NCBI RefSeq assembly: GCF_030403505.1
Contig: NZ_JAUEMJ010000002.1
Location: 558,001 to 622,000 of the forward strand
From: Glycomyces tritici
GTDB lineage: Bacteria > Actinomycetota > Actinomycetes > Mycobacteriales > Micromonosporaceae
Length of the DNA: 64,000 nt
Direction of reading: 5' to 3'
Below, piece after piece: positions 24,341 to 31,980 of this stretch (the stretch's first letter is position 1; the number at the start of each line of letters is the position of its first letter). Below the pieces are notes generated by a model. The model saw only the letters and a list, made by a program, of their open reading frames with translations. It did no database searches and was not told the DNA's origin. Both the position numbers and the translations under genes were made by a program.

Positions 24341-24893
24341 GCGACGCAACGGAAAACGGGGCGGCCAGTAATGGCCGCCCCGTTCTCGCGTTCGCTAAGG
24401 AGTTGCGGCCGTGCACGACCAGGGCCCACGCGAGGGCGAGGAGCGACAGGAGCGAGGCCACGCCGCGGACCGTGTTCCAGGCGATCCAGCGCGACTCGAT
24501 GCTCGCGCGCAGCGCGGCCGGGTCGGTGACGGCGGCCGGGTCGCCCGCGGCTTCGAGGCGCTCGTTCATGGGCACGTTCACCGCCACGGTCCCGATGAAC
24601 ATGACCAGGGCCGACACGAGGGCCAGCAGGATCCACGGGGACGCGGCGCGGTCGCCCGAGAACCAGTCCAGCGCCAGGGCCGCGCCGGTGAACAGCACGG
24701 AGCCGAGGAACGCGGTCATGAACCAGCCGTTGAGGATCACCCGGTTGATCTGCTGCATCCCGGTGATCCAGCCGCGGTCGTCGAGGACCTTCAGGCCGGG
24801 CATCACCGCGTACGAGAACCCGGTGAAGAGCCCGGCCATGAGGCCGACGCTGAGGGTGGAGGCGAGGAGCGCGAGGAGCTGGAGGAGTTCCAA
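24138..24893 (-). CDS. DUF1772 / anthrone-oxygenase-like membrane protein with run-on C-terminus
   Basis: The first 165 residues are a complete DUF1772 protein with four membrane helices: MELLQLLALLASTLSVGLMAGLF, a middle WFMTAFLGSVLF block, VPMNERLEAAG, and WNTVRGVASLLSLLAL near the end. The family's normal end is near 165 residues, but this frame stays open to 251, through the terminator hairpin and 203 bp antisense to phoX. The extra part is Arg/Pro-rich and not family-like. A TAG at 24395-24397 is one frame off, so a one-base shift (real or sequencing) is likely and the true end is probably near 24395. It is the last gene of the TetR-linked operon, 5 bp after a reductase gene. Confidence 0.75.
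   Translation of the reverse strand: MELLQLLALLASTLSVGLMAGLFTGFSYAVMPGLKVLDDRGWITGMQQINRVILNGWFMTAFLGSVLFTGAALALDWFSGDRAASPWILLALVSALVMFIGTVAVNVPMNERLEAAGDPAAVTDPAALRASIESRWIAWNTVRGVASLLSLLALAWALVVHGRNSLANARTGRPLLAAPFSVASLSSRCCRSGPSPRSPRTGGGGPRPGRRATGRRGSRRWRRRPRPGAARRPGCGGPARPGRRSRRRAAR
24355..24384. terminator. Terminator hairpin after phoX-like gene
   Basis: AACGGGGCGGCCA (24355-24367) pairs perfectly with TGGCCGCCCCGTT (24372-24384) around GTAA. It lies 14 bases past the PhoX stop and is inside the run-on 3' end of the convergent DUF1772 frame, where it probably also ends that operon. Confidence 0.85.
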
Positions 24894-24898
24894 GGGGG

Positions 24899-25462
24899 CT
24901 AGGCCTTTCGGTAGGTCTGGATCGCCGCACCCGAATCGAAGGTGCGGTTCCCCGTGAGCCTAAAGGTCGTCGGTTCGTAGGCGCCCGCGAACATGGGGAT
25001 GCCCCCGCCGAAGCGCACCGGGTAGCGCTTGACGACGATCTCGTCGATCTCGTCGATGAGCGCGGCGGCGAGCCGCCCCCCGCCGCAGAGCCAGATGCCG
25101 AGGCCCGCTTCGGTTTTCAGGTCGCGGACAAATGCGGCGGGGTCGGAGCCGACGACCTCGACGTGCCCGTTCGGCTCCAGCGTGCGGGAGCAGACGTACT
25201 GGCGCAGGTGGGCGTACGGGCTGGGAGTGCCGCCCGCCCGGTAGGTGGCCGCGCCCATGAGCACGGTGTCGTACAGCCGATTCGGGGCGTCGGCGAGGCC
25301 GGCGGCCTCGCGGAACGCGGTCGGCACGGTCTCCGGCCGTTCGGCGTTCATCGCGGCGGCGACGTCGAGCTCGATCGGCAGGGCGTCGAACTCCCCGTCG
25401 GGGCCCGCGATGCAGCCGTCCAGGGAGGTCCCGATGTAGTAGGTCAGGGATCGGTTCGTCAA
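24899..25462 (-). CDS. Dihydrofolate reductase/RibD C-terminal family protein A
   Basis: A 187-residue protein beginning LTYYIGTSLDGCIAGPDGEF. ADAPNRLYDTVLMGAATYRAG and GIWLCGGGRLAAALIDEIDEIVVKRYPVRFGGGIPMF are the nucleotide and substrate blocks of RibD_C proteins, which reduce pterin- or pyrimidine-like substrates with NADPH. Its C-terminus AIQTYRKA is the same as that of the next gene upstream, and the two 3' ends share about 26 identical bases, so they are a tandem duplicate. Middle gene of the operon, 5 bp gaps on both sides. Confidence 0.85.
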   Translation of the reverse strand: MTNRSLTYYIGTSLDGCIAGPDGEFDALPIELDVAAAMNAERPETVPTAFREAAGLADAPNRLYDTVLMGAATYRAGGTPSPYAHLRQYVCSRTLEPNGHVEVVGSDPAAFVRDLKTEAGLGIWLCGGGRLAAALIDEIDEIVVKRYPVRFGGGIPMFAGAYEPTTFRLTGNRTFDSGAAIQTYRKA

Positions 25463-25467
25463 GGAGG

Positions 25468-26052
25468 CTAGGCCTTTCGGTAGGTCTGGATCGTGGCTCC
25501 GGACTCGAAGGACCGGTGCTCGGTGAGCGTGAACGGCGTCGGATCATAGGCGCCCGCGAACATGGGGATGCCGCCGCCGAAGAGCACCGGGTAGCGCTTG
25601 ACGATGATCCGGTCGATCTCGGGGGCCACCGCGGCGGCGAGGTTCGCGCCGCCGCAGAGCCAGATGCCCTTGCCTTCGCGCGCTTTGAGGTCGCGCACGA
25701 AGGCGAGCGGGTCCCCGGAGACGAAGTTGACGTCCTTGTCGGTGTCGGCGCCGAGGCTGTCGGTGAAGACGTACTGCTCCATGTGGGCGTACGGGCTCGT
25801 GATGCCCATCGCCAGGCCCGGGTCGTAGGTGCGGCGGCCCATGACGAGGGTGTCGAAATGGAGGTTCGGGGCGGCGTCGATCCCGAAGGACTGGCGGGCG
25901 AAGCCCGGGAGGGTCTCGGGCCACTCCTGTTTGATCGCCTCGAGGACGTCGGCGAACACCATGAGCGGTTCGACCTCGTCGTTCGGTCCGGCGATGAAGC
26001 CGTCGAGCGAGGTGCCGATGTAGTAGGTCAGTTCGCGGTTCTGCTCGCGCAT
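25468..26052 (-). CDS. Dihydrofolate reductase/RibD C-terminal family protein B
   Basis: I start at ATG 26052 (MREQNRELTYYIGTSLDGF), since residues before it fall in the operator region. The 194-residue protein is a paralogue of the following gene: TYYIGTSLDG, FDTLVMGRRTYDPG, GIWLCGGANLAAAVAPEIDRI and the same ending TIQTYRKA. It is first in an operon of B, A and DUF1772 and is divergent from a TetR gene whose likely operator lies in the 83-bp gap. A role in reductive detoxification is possible but inferred. Confidence 0.85.
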   Translation of the reverse strand: MREQNRELTYYIGTSLDGFIAGPNDEVEPLMVFADVLEAIKQEWPETLPGFARQSFGIDAAPNLHFDTLVMGRRTYDPGLAMGITSPYAHMEQYVFTDSLGADTDKDVNFVSGDPLAFVRDLKAREGKGIWLCGGANLAAAVAPEIDRIIVKRYPVLFGGGIPMFAGAYDPTPFTLTEHRSFESGATIQTYRKA

Positions 26053-26081
26053 GCACACTCCGTTTGAAGTACTATGAATGA

Positions 26082-26101
26082 AGTGGTTTGAACTTACCAC
26101 T
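26082..26101. promoter_or_regulatory. Palindromic operator in the TetR/DHFR-like divergent gap
   Basis: AGTGGT (26082-26087) and ACCACT (26096-26101) flank TTGAACTT. A related GTTTGAAGTACT stands at 26062-26073 and another AAGTGGTG at 26110-26117. The position, between the divergent starts at 26052 and 26136, is that of an autoregulated TetR operator. Confidence 0.6.
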
Positions 26102-26135
26102 ACACCCGAAGTGGTGTCAACTCTTGGAGTGGAAC

Positions 26136-26711
26136 ATGCGCCAGAACCCGGAGCGCCGGACGGCCTTGATCGACGCGGCCATAGAAGTACTCGCCGACCA
26201 GGGGGCGCGCGGCCTCACGTTCCGGGCCGTCGACGGCCAGGCGGGCGTGCCCGTGGGCACCGCGTCGAACTACTTCGCGAACCGCGACGCCCTGCTGACG
26301 CAGGCGGGGCAGCGGGTCTTCCAGCGGCTCGACCCGGGCCCGGCGGTGGTGGGCGAGGCGCTCGCGCTGCCGCGCACGCGCGAGTCCGTGGACCGCCTCA
26401 TGCACGAGATGGTCGAGCGGATCACCGACTTCCGCTCGGGCTACCTGGCGATGCTGGAGCTGCGGCTGGAGGCCACGCGCCGCCCCGAGCTGCGCGAGGT
26501 GCTCACCAAGCAGATCCGCGAGAACGTGCAGGAGAACATCGACTTCCACCTCGACTCGGGGATGCCCGGGGACGCGGACACGGTCGTCATGCTCTACCTC
26601 TCGCTGAACTGGCTCATCCTGGAGCGGCTGACGCTCCCGGACGTCTTCGGCGAGGACCGTGCGGCGGCGCTCATCTCGGCCGCTGTCGACCAGATCGTGC
26701 CGCCGCAGTAG
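26136..26711 (+). CDS. TetR family regulator of the DHFR-like operon
   Basis: The start is ATG 26136 (MRQNPERRTALIDAAIEVLADQGA). The HTH is LTFRAVDGQAGVPVGTASNYFANRDAL at about 25-51, with the usual tyrosine replaced in context by ASNYF. The 191-residue product has a TetR C-terminal dimer domain. It is divergent from two reductase genes and probably represses them and itself through the palindrome in the gap. Ligand unknown. Confidence 0.87.
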   Translation: MRQNPERRTALIDAAIEVLADQGARGLTFRAVDGQAGVPVGTASNYFANRDALLTQAGQRVFQRLDPGPAVVGEALALPRTRESVDRLMHEMVERITDFRSGYLAMLELRLEATRRPELREVLTKQIRENVQENIDFHLDSGMPGDADTVVMLYLSLNWLILERLTLPDVFGEDRAAALISAAVDQIVPPQ

Positions 26712-26804
26712 CCCGGCGCCACGACCGCCCCCGCCCGCCCCGCACGCCCGGTCACCTTGGCGTCCGCGGCATCGGATCCGGGACGGCGTCGAGCCCGGCC
26801 CCGG

Positions 26805-27206
26805 TCAGGAGGGCCGCTGCTGCAGCTTGGCCATCGTCTCGCTGATCTGCTGGCTCATCGCCGCGAAGTTGCGCAGCGAGCGGTCCTGCATCTCCGCGAA
26901 CCGCTCGTTGACCGCGTTCAGGTCCGGCACCGGCTCGTCCGTGGCCGCGTGCTCGCGGTGCTTGTCGAGCGCCTCGTTGACCAGCCGCATGAGCTCGGGG
27001 CCGAGGTCGTCGGAACCGTCGCGGATCGCCCTGGCGCTCACCATGAGCTCCGAGAGCCGCCCGTCAGCGCCCACGGTGATGCGGATGCGGCCCTTCTCGT
27101 TCTCCACGGTGACCGGCTCGGGCGGGCCGACCTGGGTGCGGGCGGCGGCGCTCAACTCGGCGCGCGCGGCCGCCAACTGCTCGGCGATCTTGTCCTCACT
27201 GAACAA
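26805..27206 (-). CDS. YbaB/EbfC-family protein
   Basis: A 133-residue protein with an N-terminal helix (EDKIAEQLAAARAELSAAA), a central beta sheet (VTVENEKGRIRITVGADGRLSELMV) and a long C-terminal helix (ELMRLVNEALDKHRE), which is the YbaB fold. Extra C-terminal residues form another helix (NFAAMSQQISETMAKLQ). Classical YbaB binds DNA, but actinobacterial relatives often sit beside WXG100/type VII genes, as here, and may act with those proteins. It is the third gene on this strand after a 107-residue and a 685-residue protein. Confidence 0.8.
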   Translation of the reverse strand: MFSEDKIAEQLAAARAELSAAARTQVGPPEPVTVENEKGRIRITVGADGRLSELMVSARAIRDGSDDLGPELMRLVNEALDKHREHAATDEPVPDLNAVNERFAEMQDRSLRNFAAMSQQISETMAKLQQRPS

Positions 27207-27397
27207 TTCGGACTCCAGTCTCTCTCTTGCGGTGGAATGGCGATCGACGGTCGGACCTCGCCGACGCTTGCGAGCCGCAGGTCAGCGACCCCGGCGAGCC
27301 GCTGCGAGCGGCTGCGCCACAGCCGGAACCGCGGCACGGGGGCTTCGCCGAGGACGGCCCGCGAATGCCGCTTCGGCGACGCGGGCCCTCCGTTCGG

Positions 27398-29455
27398 CTA
27401 CGCGTACGGGTCCTCTTCCTCGTCCTCGGGACCGCCGCCCCAGACGTCCTCGTCCTCGGCGATCCAGAACTGGCGCTCCATCTCCTTGTCCTCGCCGCCG
27501 GGACGCTGGCCGCCGCCCGCGACGCCGGGGGCCATCATGCCGCCCGCGCCCGCCGCACCGCGACCGCCGGCACCGGCCGCACCGGCACCCGCTCCGCCCG
27601 CGCCGAGGGCGCCGCCGAGGCCGCGACCGCCGCCGGCCCCCGAACCGAGGCCGCTGCCCCGGCCGCCCGTGGAACCCGGAGGGGCCCCGCCGCCGCTGGT
27701 GCCGCCCAGGCCCTTGCCTCCGAGGCCGCCCGAGGAGCGGCCCGAATCGAGCTTGCGGGGTCCCGTGCCGCCCGAGCCCGGGGTGAGCCCGGTGCCGCGG
27801 CCGGAGTCCAGCTTGCGCGGGCCCGAGGAGCGCGGCGGCGTGATGCCGCGCGTCCCGCTCGGTGTCGGCGTGACCATCGGGGGCGGCAGGTGGCTGCTGC
27901 CCGGGCCGAGCCCGGAACCGCCGATGCCGCTGGGCGGCAGCGTGGTCGGGCCGCCGCTGGCGAGACCGCCCGAGACGTCGTCAGGGTCGGGGGCCGAGTT
28001 CCACGGGTTGTCGTCGAGACCCTCGAGACCCGTGCCGCCCGAGTAGTCGCCCGGCGGGACGCCGCCGCCGTTCGGGCCGAGCCCGTTGGCGCCGCCCAGG
28101 GAGTCGAGGCCGCTCCCGCCGCTGTAGCCCGCCGGGAGGTTCCCGCCGCTGCCGGTGAGGTCGTCCGGGTCCGTGGCCTTGAACGGGTTCTCGTCGTTCA
28201 GCGAGCTGAGGTCCCCTGAGCCGTTGACGCCGCCCGGCGGCGTACCGCCGTTGAACCCGCTGCCGTTCAAGCCGTTGTCGCCCAGGCCGTTGCCGCCCAG
28301 GCCGCTCGAGTCCGGATTGGACCCCAGCGACTGCAGCGTCCCGGGCGGGGCCATGTCGTCCAGCCCCGCGCCCTCCAGGTCGGGCATGCCGCCGCCGTCG
28401 CCCGCGTCGAGCTCCGGCGGGTCGAACTTGTCGGTCTCGCCGTCGTTGAACGTGGTCTGCTCGCCCTTGCGCACGTCGGGAGCGATCTCCTGGACGTGGG
28501 CCTCGACGTTCGCGTGCCGCTCGGTCACCTCTTCGTTGACGCGGGCGGCCTCCTCCTCGAGCTGGTCGGAACCCTGCGCGCCCAAGGAGATCAGGCGCTC
28601 GTCGGCGAACTCGTCGGCCTTCTTGCGGGCCAGCTCCTCGCCCTTGAGACCGTCCACTTCGTACTCGGGGTTGGCGTTGACGTACTCGATCCACCGGTTG
28701 TAGGTGGTCTCGCGGCCCTCCTGGACCTCGTCGATCACCGTCGGGTCGAAACCGGCGAGTTCGACCGCCTTCGCGATCTCGTCGTTCTTGTGGATCTCGC
28801 AGTTCTTGAAGAACGGCGGCCGGATGTGGATCTGGTGCGAGCCGCAGCTGGTGCCCTGCATGTAGAACTTCGGCGCGGGGTAGACGCACGAGGTCCCGCC
28901 CTGCTGCTCGTAGATCTCCGCCTGCTTGTCGTCGAGCAGCTTGACCACGCCGCCCTTGCCGTCCTCGCCCGCGATGTCGCCGCTGACCGTCTTGCAGTTC
29001 TTGAGGACGGTCTCGGCCTGCTCCTCGAAGGCGTCGAAGTCGTCGCCCTTCCAGAAGCCCGACAGGGACGCCAGGCCCTCCTTGAGCTTCGGCGCGATCG
29101 ACGCGAACTGCTCCTGGAACTCGACCCACTCGTCGCGGATCGTGTCGAGCGCGAAGTCCGCCTCGGGCTGCGGCCGGATCGAGGCGACCATGCTCTTGAT
29201 GGACTTGCCCTCGGGGAGCATCATCGTGCCCTCGCGGGCGGCCTTGAGGCTGTCGATCTGCGCCGCCACGGGCACCGCGGACATGAGCTTCACCCAGGCC
29301 GGCTCGGCCGGGTCCTCAGTGGCGTTGGTGCACTCGTCGTGGCTGCACTGCGGGGAGACCTTGAGCGCGTTCTGCGCGGTCGTGAAGTCCGCGCCGCTCT
29401 GGCCTTCGGAGAGCTTCCCGTAGTCGGTGCGCTCGAACTGGTCCTCTTCGGACAT
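27398..29455 (-). CDS. Large WXG100-like protein with Gly/Pro-rich tail
   Basis: The 685-residue protein has a helical N-terminal part (about 1-340) and a low-complexity Gly/Ser/Pro/Asn tail (360-650), ending in a distinct acidic cap with MERQFWIAEDEDVWGGG. The motif FWKGD at 134-138 lies between two helices, as in the WXG100/PPE-like fold, and the helix before it (RDEWVEFQEQFASIAPKLKEGL) fits. Six cysteines in the N-terminal part (37, 42, 154, 190, 204, 219) are unusual for such proteins. There is no signal peptide, which suits type VII secretion, but no EccC-type ATPase is in the window. It is preceded by a small helical protein and followed by a YbaB protein. Function unknown. Confidence 0.75.
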   Translation of the reverse strand: MSEEDQFERTDYGKLSEGQSGADFTTAQNALKVSPQCSHDECTNATEDPAEPAWVKLMSAVPVAAQIDSLKAAREGTMMLPEGKSIKSMVASIRPQPEADFALDTIRDEWVEFQEQFASIAPKLKEGLASLSGFWKGDDFDAFEEQAETVLKNCKTVSGDIAGEDGKGGVVKLLDDKQAEIYEQQGGTSCVYPAPKFYMQGTSCGSHQIHIRPPFFKNCEIHKNDEIAKAVELAGFDPTVIDEVQEGRETTYNRWIEYVNANPEYEVDGLKGEELARKKADEFADERLISLGAQGSDQLEEEAARVNEEVTERHANVEAHVQEIAPDVRKGEQTTFNDGETDKFDPPELDAGDGGGMPDLEGAGLDDMAPPGTLQSLGSNPDSSGLGGNGLGDNGLNGSGFNGGTPPGGVNGSGDLSSLNDENPFKATDPDDLTGSGGNLPAGYSGGSGLDSLGGANGLGPNGGGVPPGDYSGGTGLEGLDDNPWNSAPDPDDVSGGLASGGPTTLPPSGIGGSGLGPGSSHLPPPMVTPTPSGTRGITPPRSSGPRKLDSGRGTGLTPGSGGTGPRKLDSGRSSGGLGGKGLGGTSGGGAPPGSTGGRGSGLGSGAGGGRGLGGALGAGGAGAGAAGAGGRGAAGAGGMMAPGVAGGGQRPGGEDKEMERQFWIAEDEDVWGGGPEDEEEDPYA

Positions 29456-29509
29456 GGCGGCTACTCGCTCTCTGCCTCAGGGTGGGTGGCGGTCGGGGGG
29501 CGCGGCGCG

Positions 29510-29833
29510 TCAGAGGAGGTCGGCATAGCCGTCCATCTCGCCCGCGGAGGTCGAGTCCGCCTCCTCGGCCAGGTCGGCGGAGTCGTTGAGGGTCTTGATC
29601 ATCCCGTGCAGGGCCTCGCGGAGGTCCTGCAGGTTGTCCCAAGTGGTCTGGTGGAACGTCTGGTAGTTCGTGCGCGCGGTCGCGGAGGCGTCGAGCTGCC
29701 CGAACGCGGGCAGGAGGCCGAGGCGCTGGCCGTGCTCCATCCGGGGAATGAGGGACTCGAGGTGGTCAAGCTGCTCGCGGACGAGGGTGCGGTACTCCTC
29801 GAGCGCTTCGGTGTCGATTACTCGTTCGGCCAT
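29510..29833 (-). CDS. Small helical WXG100/ESX-associated protein
   Basis: ATG 29833 (MAERVIDTEALEEYRTLV) gives 107 residues; the frame extending further upstream crosses the AT-richer promoter region. The product is two long amphipathic helices joined near PRMEHGQRLGLLPAFG, with TWDNLQDLREALHGMI in the second helix, which resembles the turn of WXG100-like proteins, though the canonical WxG is absent. It ends EMDGYADLL. It lies 54 bp upstream of the 685-residue protein and probably pairs with it as a heterodimer for secretion. Confidence 0.75.
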   Translation of the reverse strand: MAERVIDTEALEEYRTLVREQLDHLESLIPRMEHGQRLGLLPAFGQLDASATARTNYQTFHQTTWDNLQDLREALHGMIKTLNDSADLAEEADSTSAGEMDGYADLL

Positions 29834-30190
29834 GAGGTCGCCTATCCGTTGGTGAACGGCGCCCTGACCCGGTGCCGGGACAGCGGATCGGTGAGCGCTC
29901 TCTGGGGCGCACACCCGCAGAGAGGGTTCGACTCGACTGGCGCGCGCGAGGAGCGGAGATGGCATCAATGATAAGCACACCTTCCCGAATACCGATGTTC
30001 GGCACCGGTCGCACCGAATGTACGTGAACGGATGCATACCAACGGGTTTCAATGTCTTCAGCAGGGTTGAGCTGCGGCGACGCCGAACCGCCGCCCGCCG
30101 TGGAGCGGACGGCGGCCCTCGAGTCCACAGAGGTGTGGTCGGATTCGTTACACGAAGTTCACTATTGAACGAGTTCGGTTCACCACTGGT
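29834..30190. other. 357-bp gene-free gap with GTTCAC repeats
   Basis: The gap upstream of the WXG100-like operon and downstream of the sugar permease gene has no gene. It is less GC-rich than its surroundings. GTTCAC occurs at 30157 and 30178, and again at 30189 overlapping the permease stop; the last two are spaced 11 bp apart. TATCAT on the minus strand near 29969-29974 could be a -10 box for the WXG100-like operon. Confidence 0.4.
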
Positions 30191-31072
30191 TCACTGCTTC
30201 ACCGCGCCCGCGACGAGGCCGGACTGCCAGTACCGCTGCAGGAACAGGAAGGCGATCACCAGCGGGACGATCGAGAGCAGCGAACCGGTGACCACCAGCG
30301 GGATCAGGTCCCCGCTCGCCCCGCCCGCCGCCGCGGCCTGGCCCTGCCAGCGCGCCAGGCCCACCGTGATCGGGTACAGCTCAGGGTCGTTGAGCATGAT
30401 CAGCGGCAGGAAGTAGTTGTTCCAGGTGTGCACCAGGGCGAACAGCAGGACCGTCGCGAAGCCCGGTGCGAGGAGGCGCAGCACCACTTGGAAGAAGATC
30501 CGCAGCTCGCTCGCGCCGTCGATGCGGGCGGCCTCCAGGAGGCTGTCGGGCACCGCGGCCTCCACGTAGACGCGCATGAGGAGGAGCCCGAACGGGTTCA
30601 CCAGCGAGGGCAGGATGATCGCCCAGGGCGTGTCCGCCAGGCCGATCTCGCTGAAGACCAGGTAGGTCGGGATCGCGAGCGCGGTGGTGGGGACCATGAC
30701 CGCGCCGAGCACGATCAGGAACATGGTGCGGTTGCCTTTGAACCGGTACTTGGAGAAGCCGTACCCGGCGAGGGCGGCGAGGAGCGCGCCCCCGCCCGCG
30801 GCGGTGACCGCGTACAGGAGCGTGTTCCAGAGCCAGCGGAGGAAGACGCCGTCGTCCTGGGTGAGCGTGAGCTCGATGTTCGCGAGGAGGTGGAAGTCGT
30901 CGGAGAACCAGAGCCCGAAAGTGGAGAACAGGTCCTCGCTGGTCTTGCTGGAGGCGACGACGAGCCAGAACAGCGGGAGCAGGAAGTAGGCCGCGGCGGC
31001 GAGCATCCCGATGGTGAGGACGGTGCTGCGCCGGGGCTTGCGGCGGCGCGGCTTGATCGCGGTGGTGGTCAT
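30191..31072 (-). CDS. Sugar ABC transporter permease, MalG-type
   Basis: ATG 31072 overlaps the stop of the partner permease. The 293-residue protein has six membrane helices. The EAA loop YVEAAVPDSLLEAARIDGASELRIFFQVVLR near 170-200 contacts the ATPase. No ATPase gene is next to it, which is usual in actinobacteria, where one MsiK-type ATPase serves several sugar importers. It is the last gene of the GH31-LacI-importer cluster. Confidence 0.93.
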   Translation of the reverse strand: MTTTAIKPRRRKPRRSTVLTIGMLAAAAYFLLPLFWLVVASSKTSEDLFSTFGLWFSDDFHLLANIELTLTQDDGVFLRWLWNTLLYAVTAAGGGALLAALAGYGFSKYRFKGNRTMFLIVLGAVMVPTTALAIPTYLVFSEIGLADTPWAIILPSLVNPFGLLLMRVYVEAAVPDSLLEAARIDGASELRIFFQVVLRLLAPGFATVLLFALVHTWNNYFLPLIMLNDPELYPITVGLARWQGQAAAAGGASGDLIPLVVTGSLLSIVPLVIAFLFLQRYWQSGLVAGAVKQ

Positions 31073-31980
31073 CGCCGGCTCCTGCGGTTGGTGGCGAACA
31101 TGAAGGCGTACGAGCCGACCAGGATGACCAGGCCGAGCACGAACGAGACGGCGGCGGCGTAGTTGTACTCCTGGCCCACGAACGCGAGGTTGTAGGCGTA
31201 CAGGTTGGGCGTGTAGGCGGCGTCGATCACGGTGGGCGCCAAGGACTGCATGAGCTGCGGCTCGTTGAAGAGCTGGAAGGCGCCGATGATGGAGAAGATC
31301 ATGCAGACGGCCAGCGCCCCCTTGAGCGCGGGGATCTTGATGCTCCAGGCGGTGCGCCACTGCCCGGCGCCGTCGACGGCGGCGGCCTCGTAGATCTCGG
31401 CGGGCACCGAGCGCAGGGCCGCGTAGAGGATGACCATGTTGTAGCCGGTGAACTCCCAGAACACGATGTTGGCGAGGGAGCCGAGCATGAGGTTCGGCCC
31501 GAGGAAGTCGGGGGCACTCAGGCCGATCTGCTCGGCGATCTGCGCGAAGGGCCCGAAGTCGGGCCCGTAGAGGAAGCCCCACATGAGGGTCGCGATGACG
31601 CCGGGAACGGCGTACGGGACGAAGATGCCGAGCCGGGTGGTGCGCTTGAGGCGGACGAGGCCGGTGTCGAGCGCGAGCGCGAAGGCGAGCGCGGCGACCA
31701 GCATGATCGGCACCTGGATGAGGAAGAACAGGCAGACGCGGCCGATGCCGGTCCACAGCTGCTCGTCGCCGAAGGCGCGGGTGTAGTTCTCCAGGCCCAC
31801 GAAGACGTTGCCGCCCACGAGCTGCTCGCGGAAGAGGCTGAAGTAGGCGGCGTAGAGGAGGGGGACGAGGAACATCAGGAGGAACACGATCATGAACGGG
31901 GCCACGAACATGTACCCGGCGAGCGTGCGCCTTCGCGCGCCGGCTTGGCGGCGGGTGCGGGTCTGGGTCGTCGCGGTCAT
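31069..31980 (-). CDS. Sugar ABC transporter permease, MalF-type
   Basis: ATG 31980 gives 303 residues with a basic N-terminus (TRTRRQAGARRRTLAGY) and six membrane helices. The EAA loop SVPAEIYEAAAVDGAGQWRTAW lies near 199-220. It overlaps four bases with both the preceding binding-protein gene and the following MalG-type gene, so the three are translationally coupled. With the lipoprotein it forms the importer for the oligosaccharide handled by the GH31 enzyme. Confidence 0.93.
   Translation of the reverse strand: MTATTQTRTRRQAGARRRTLAGYMFVAPFMIVFLLMFLVPLLYAAYFSLFREQLVGGNVFVGLENYTRAFGDEQLWTGIGRVCLFFLIQVPIMLVAALAFALALDTGLVRLKRTTRLGIFVPYAVPGVIATLMWGFLYGPDFGPFAQIAEQIGLSAPDFLGPNLMLGSLANIVFWEFTGYNMVILYAALRSVPAEIYEAAAVDGAGQWRTAWSIKIPALKGALAVCMIFSIIGAFQLFNEPQLMQSLAPTVIDAAYTPNLYAYNLAFVGQEYNYAAAVSFVLGLVILVGSYAFMFATNRRSRR

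Noticed and set aside
30178..30199. Tandem GTTCAC 11-mers as a true PHO box
   Set aside because: The later positions do not fit the PhoP consensus, and it is far from the next start; kept only as a low-interest observation.
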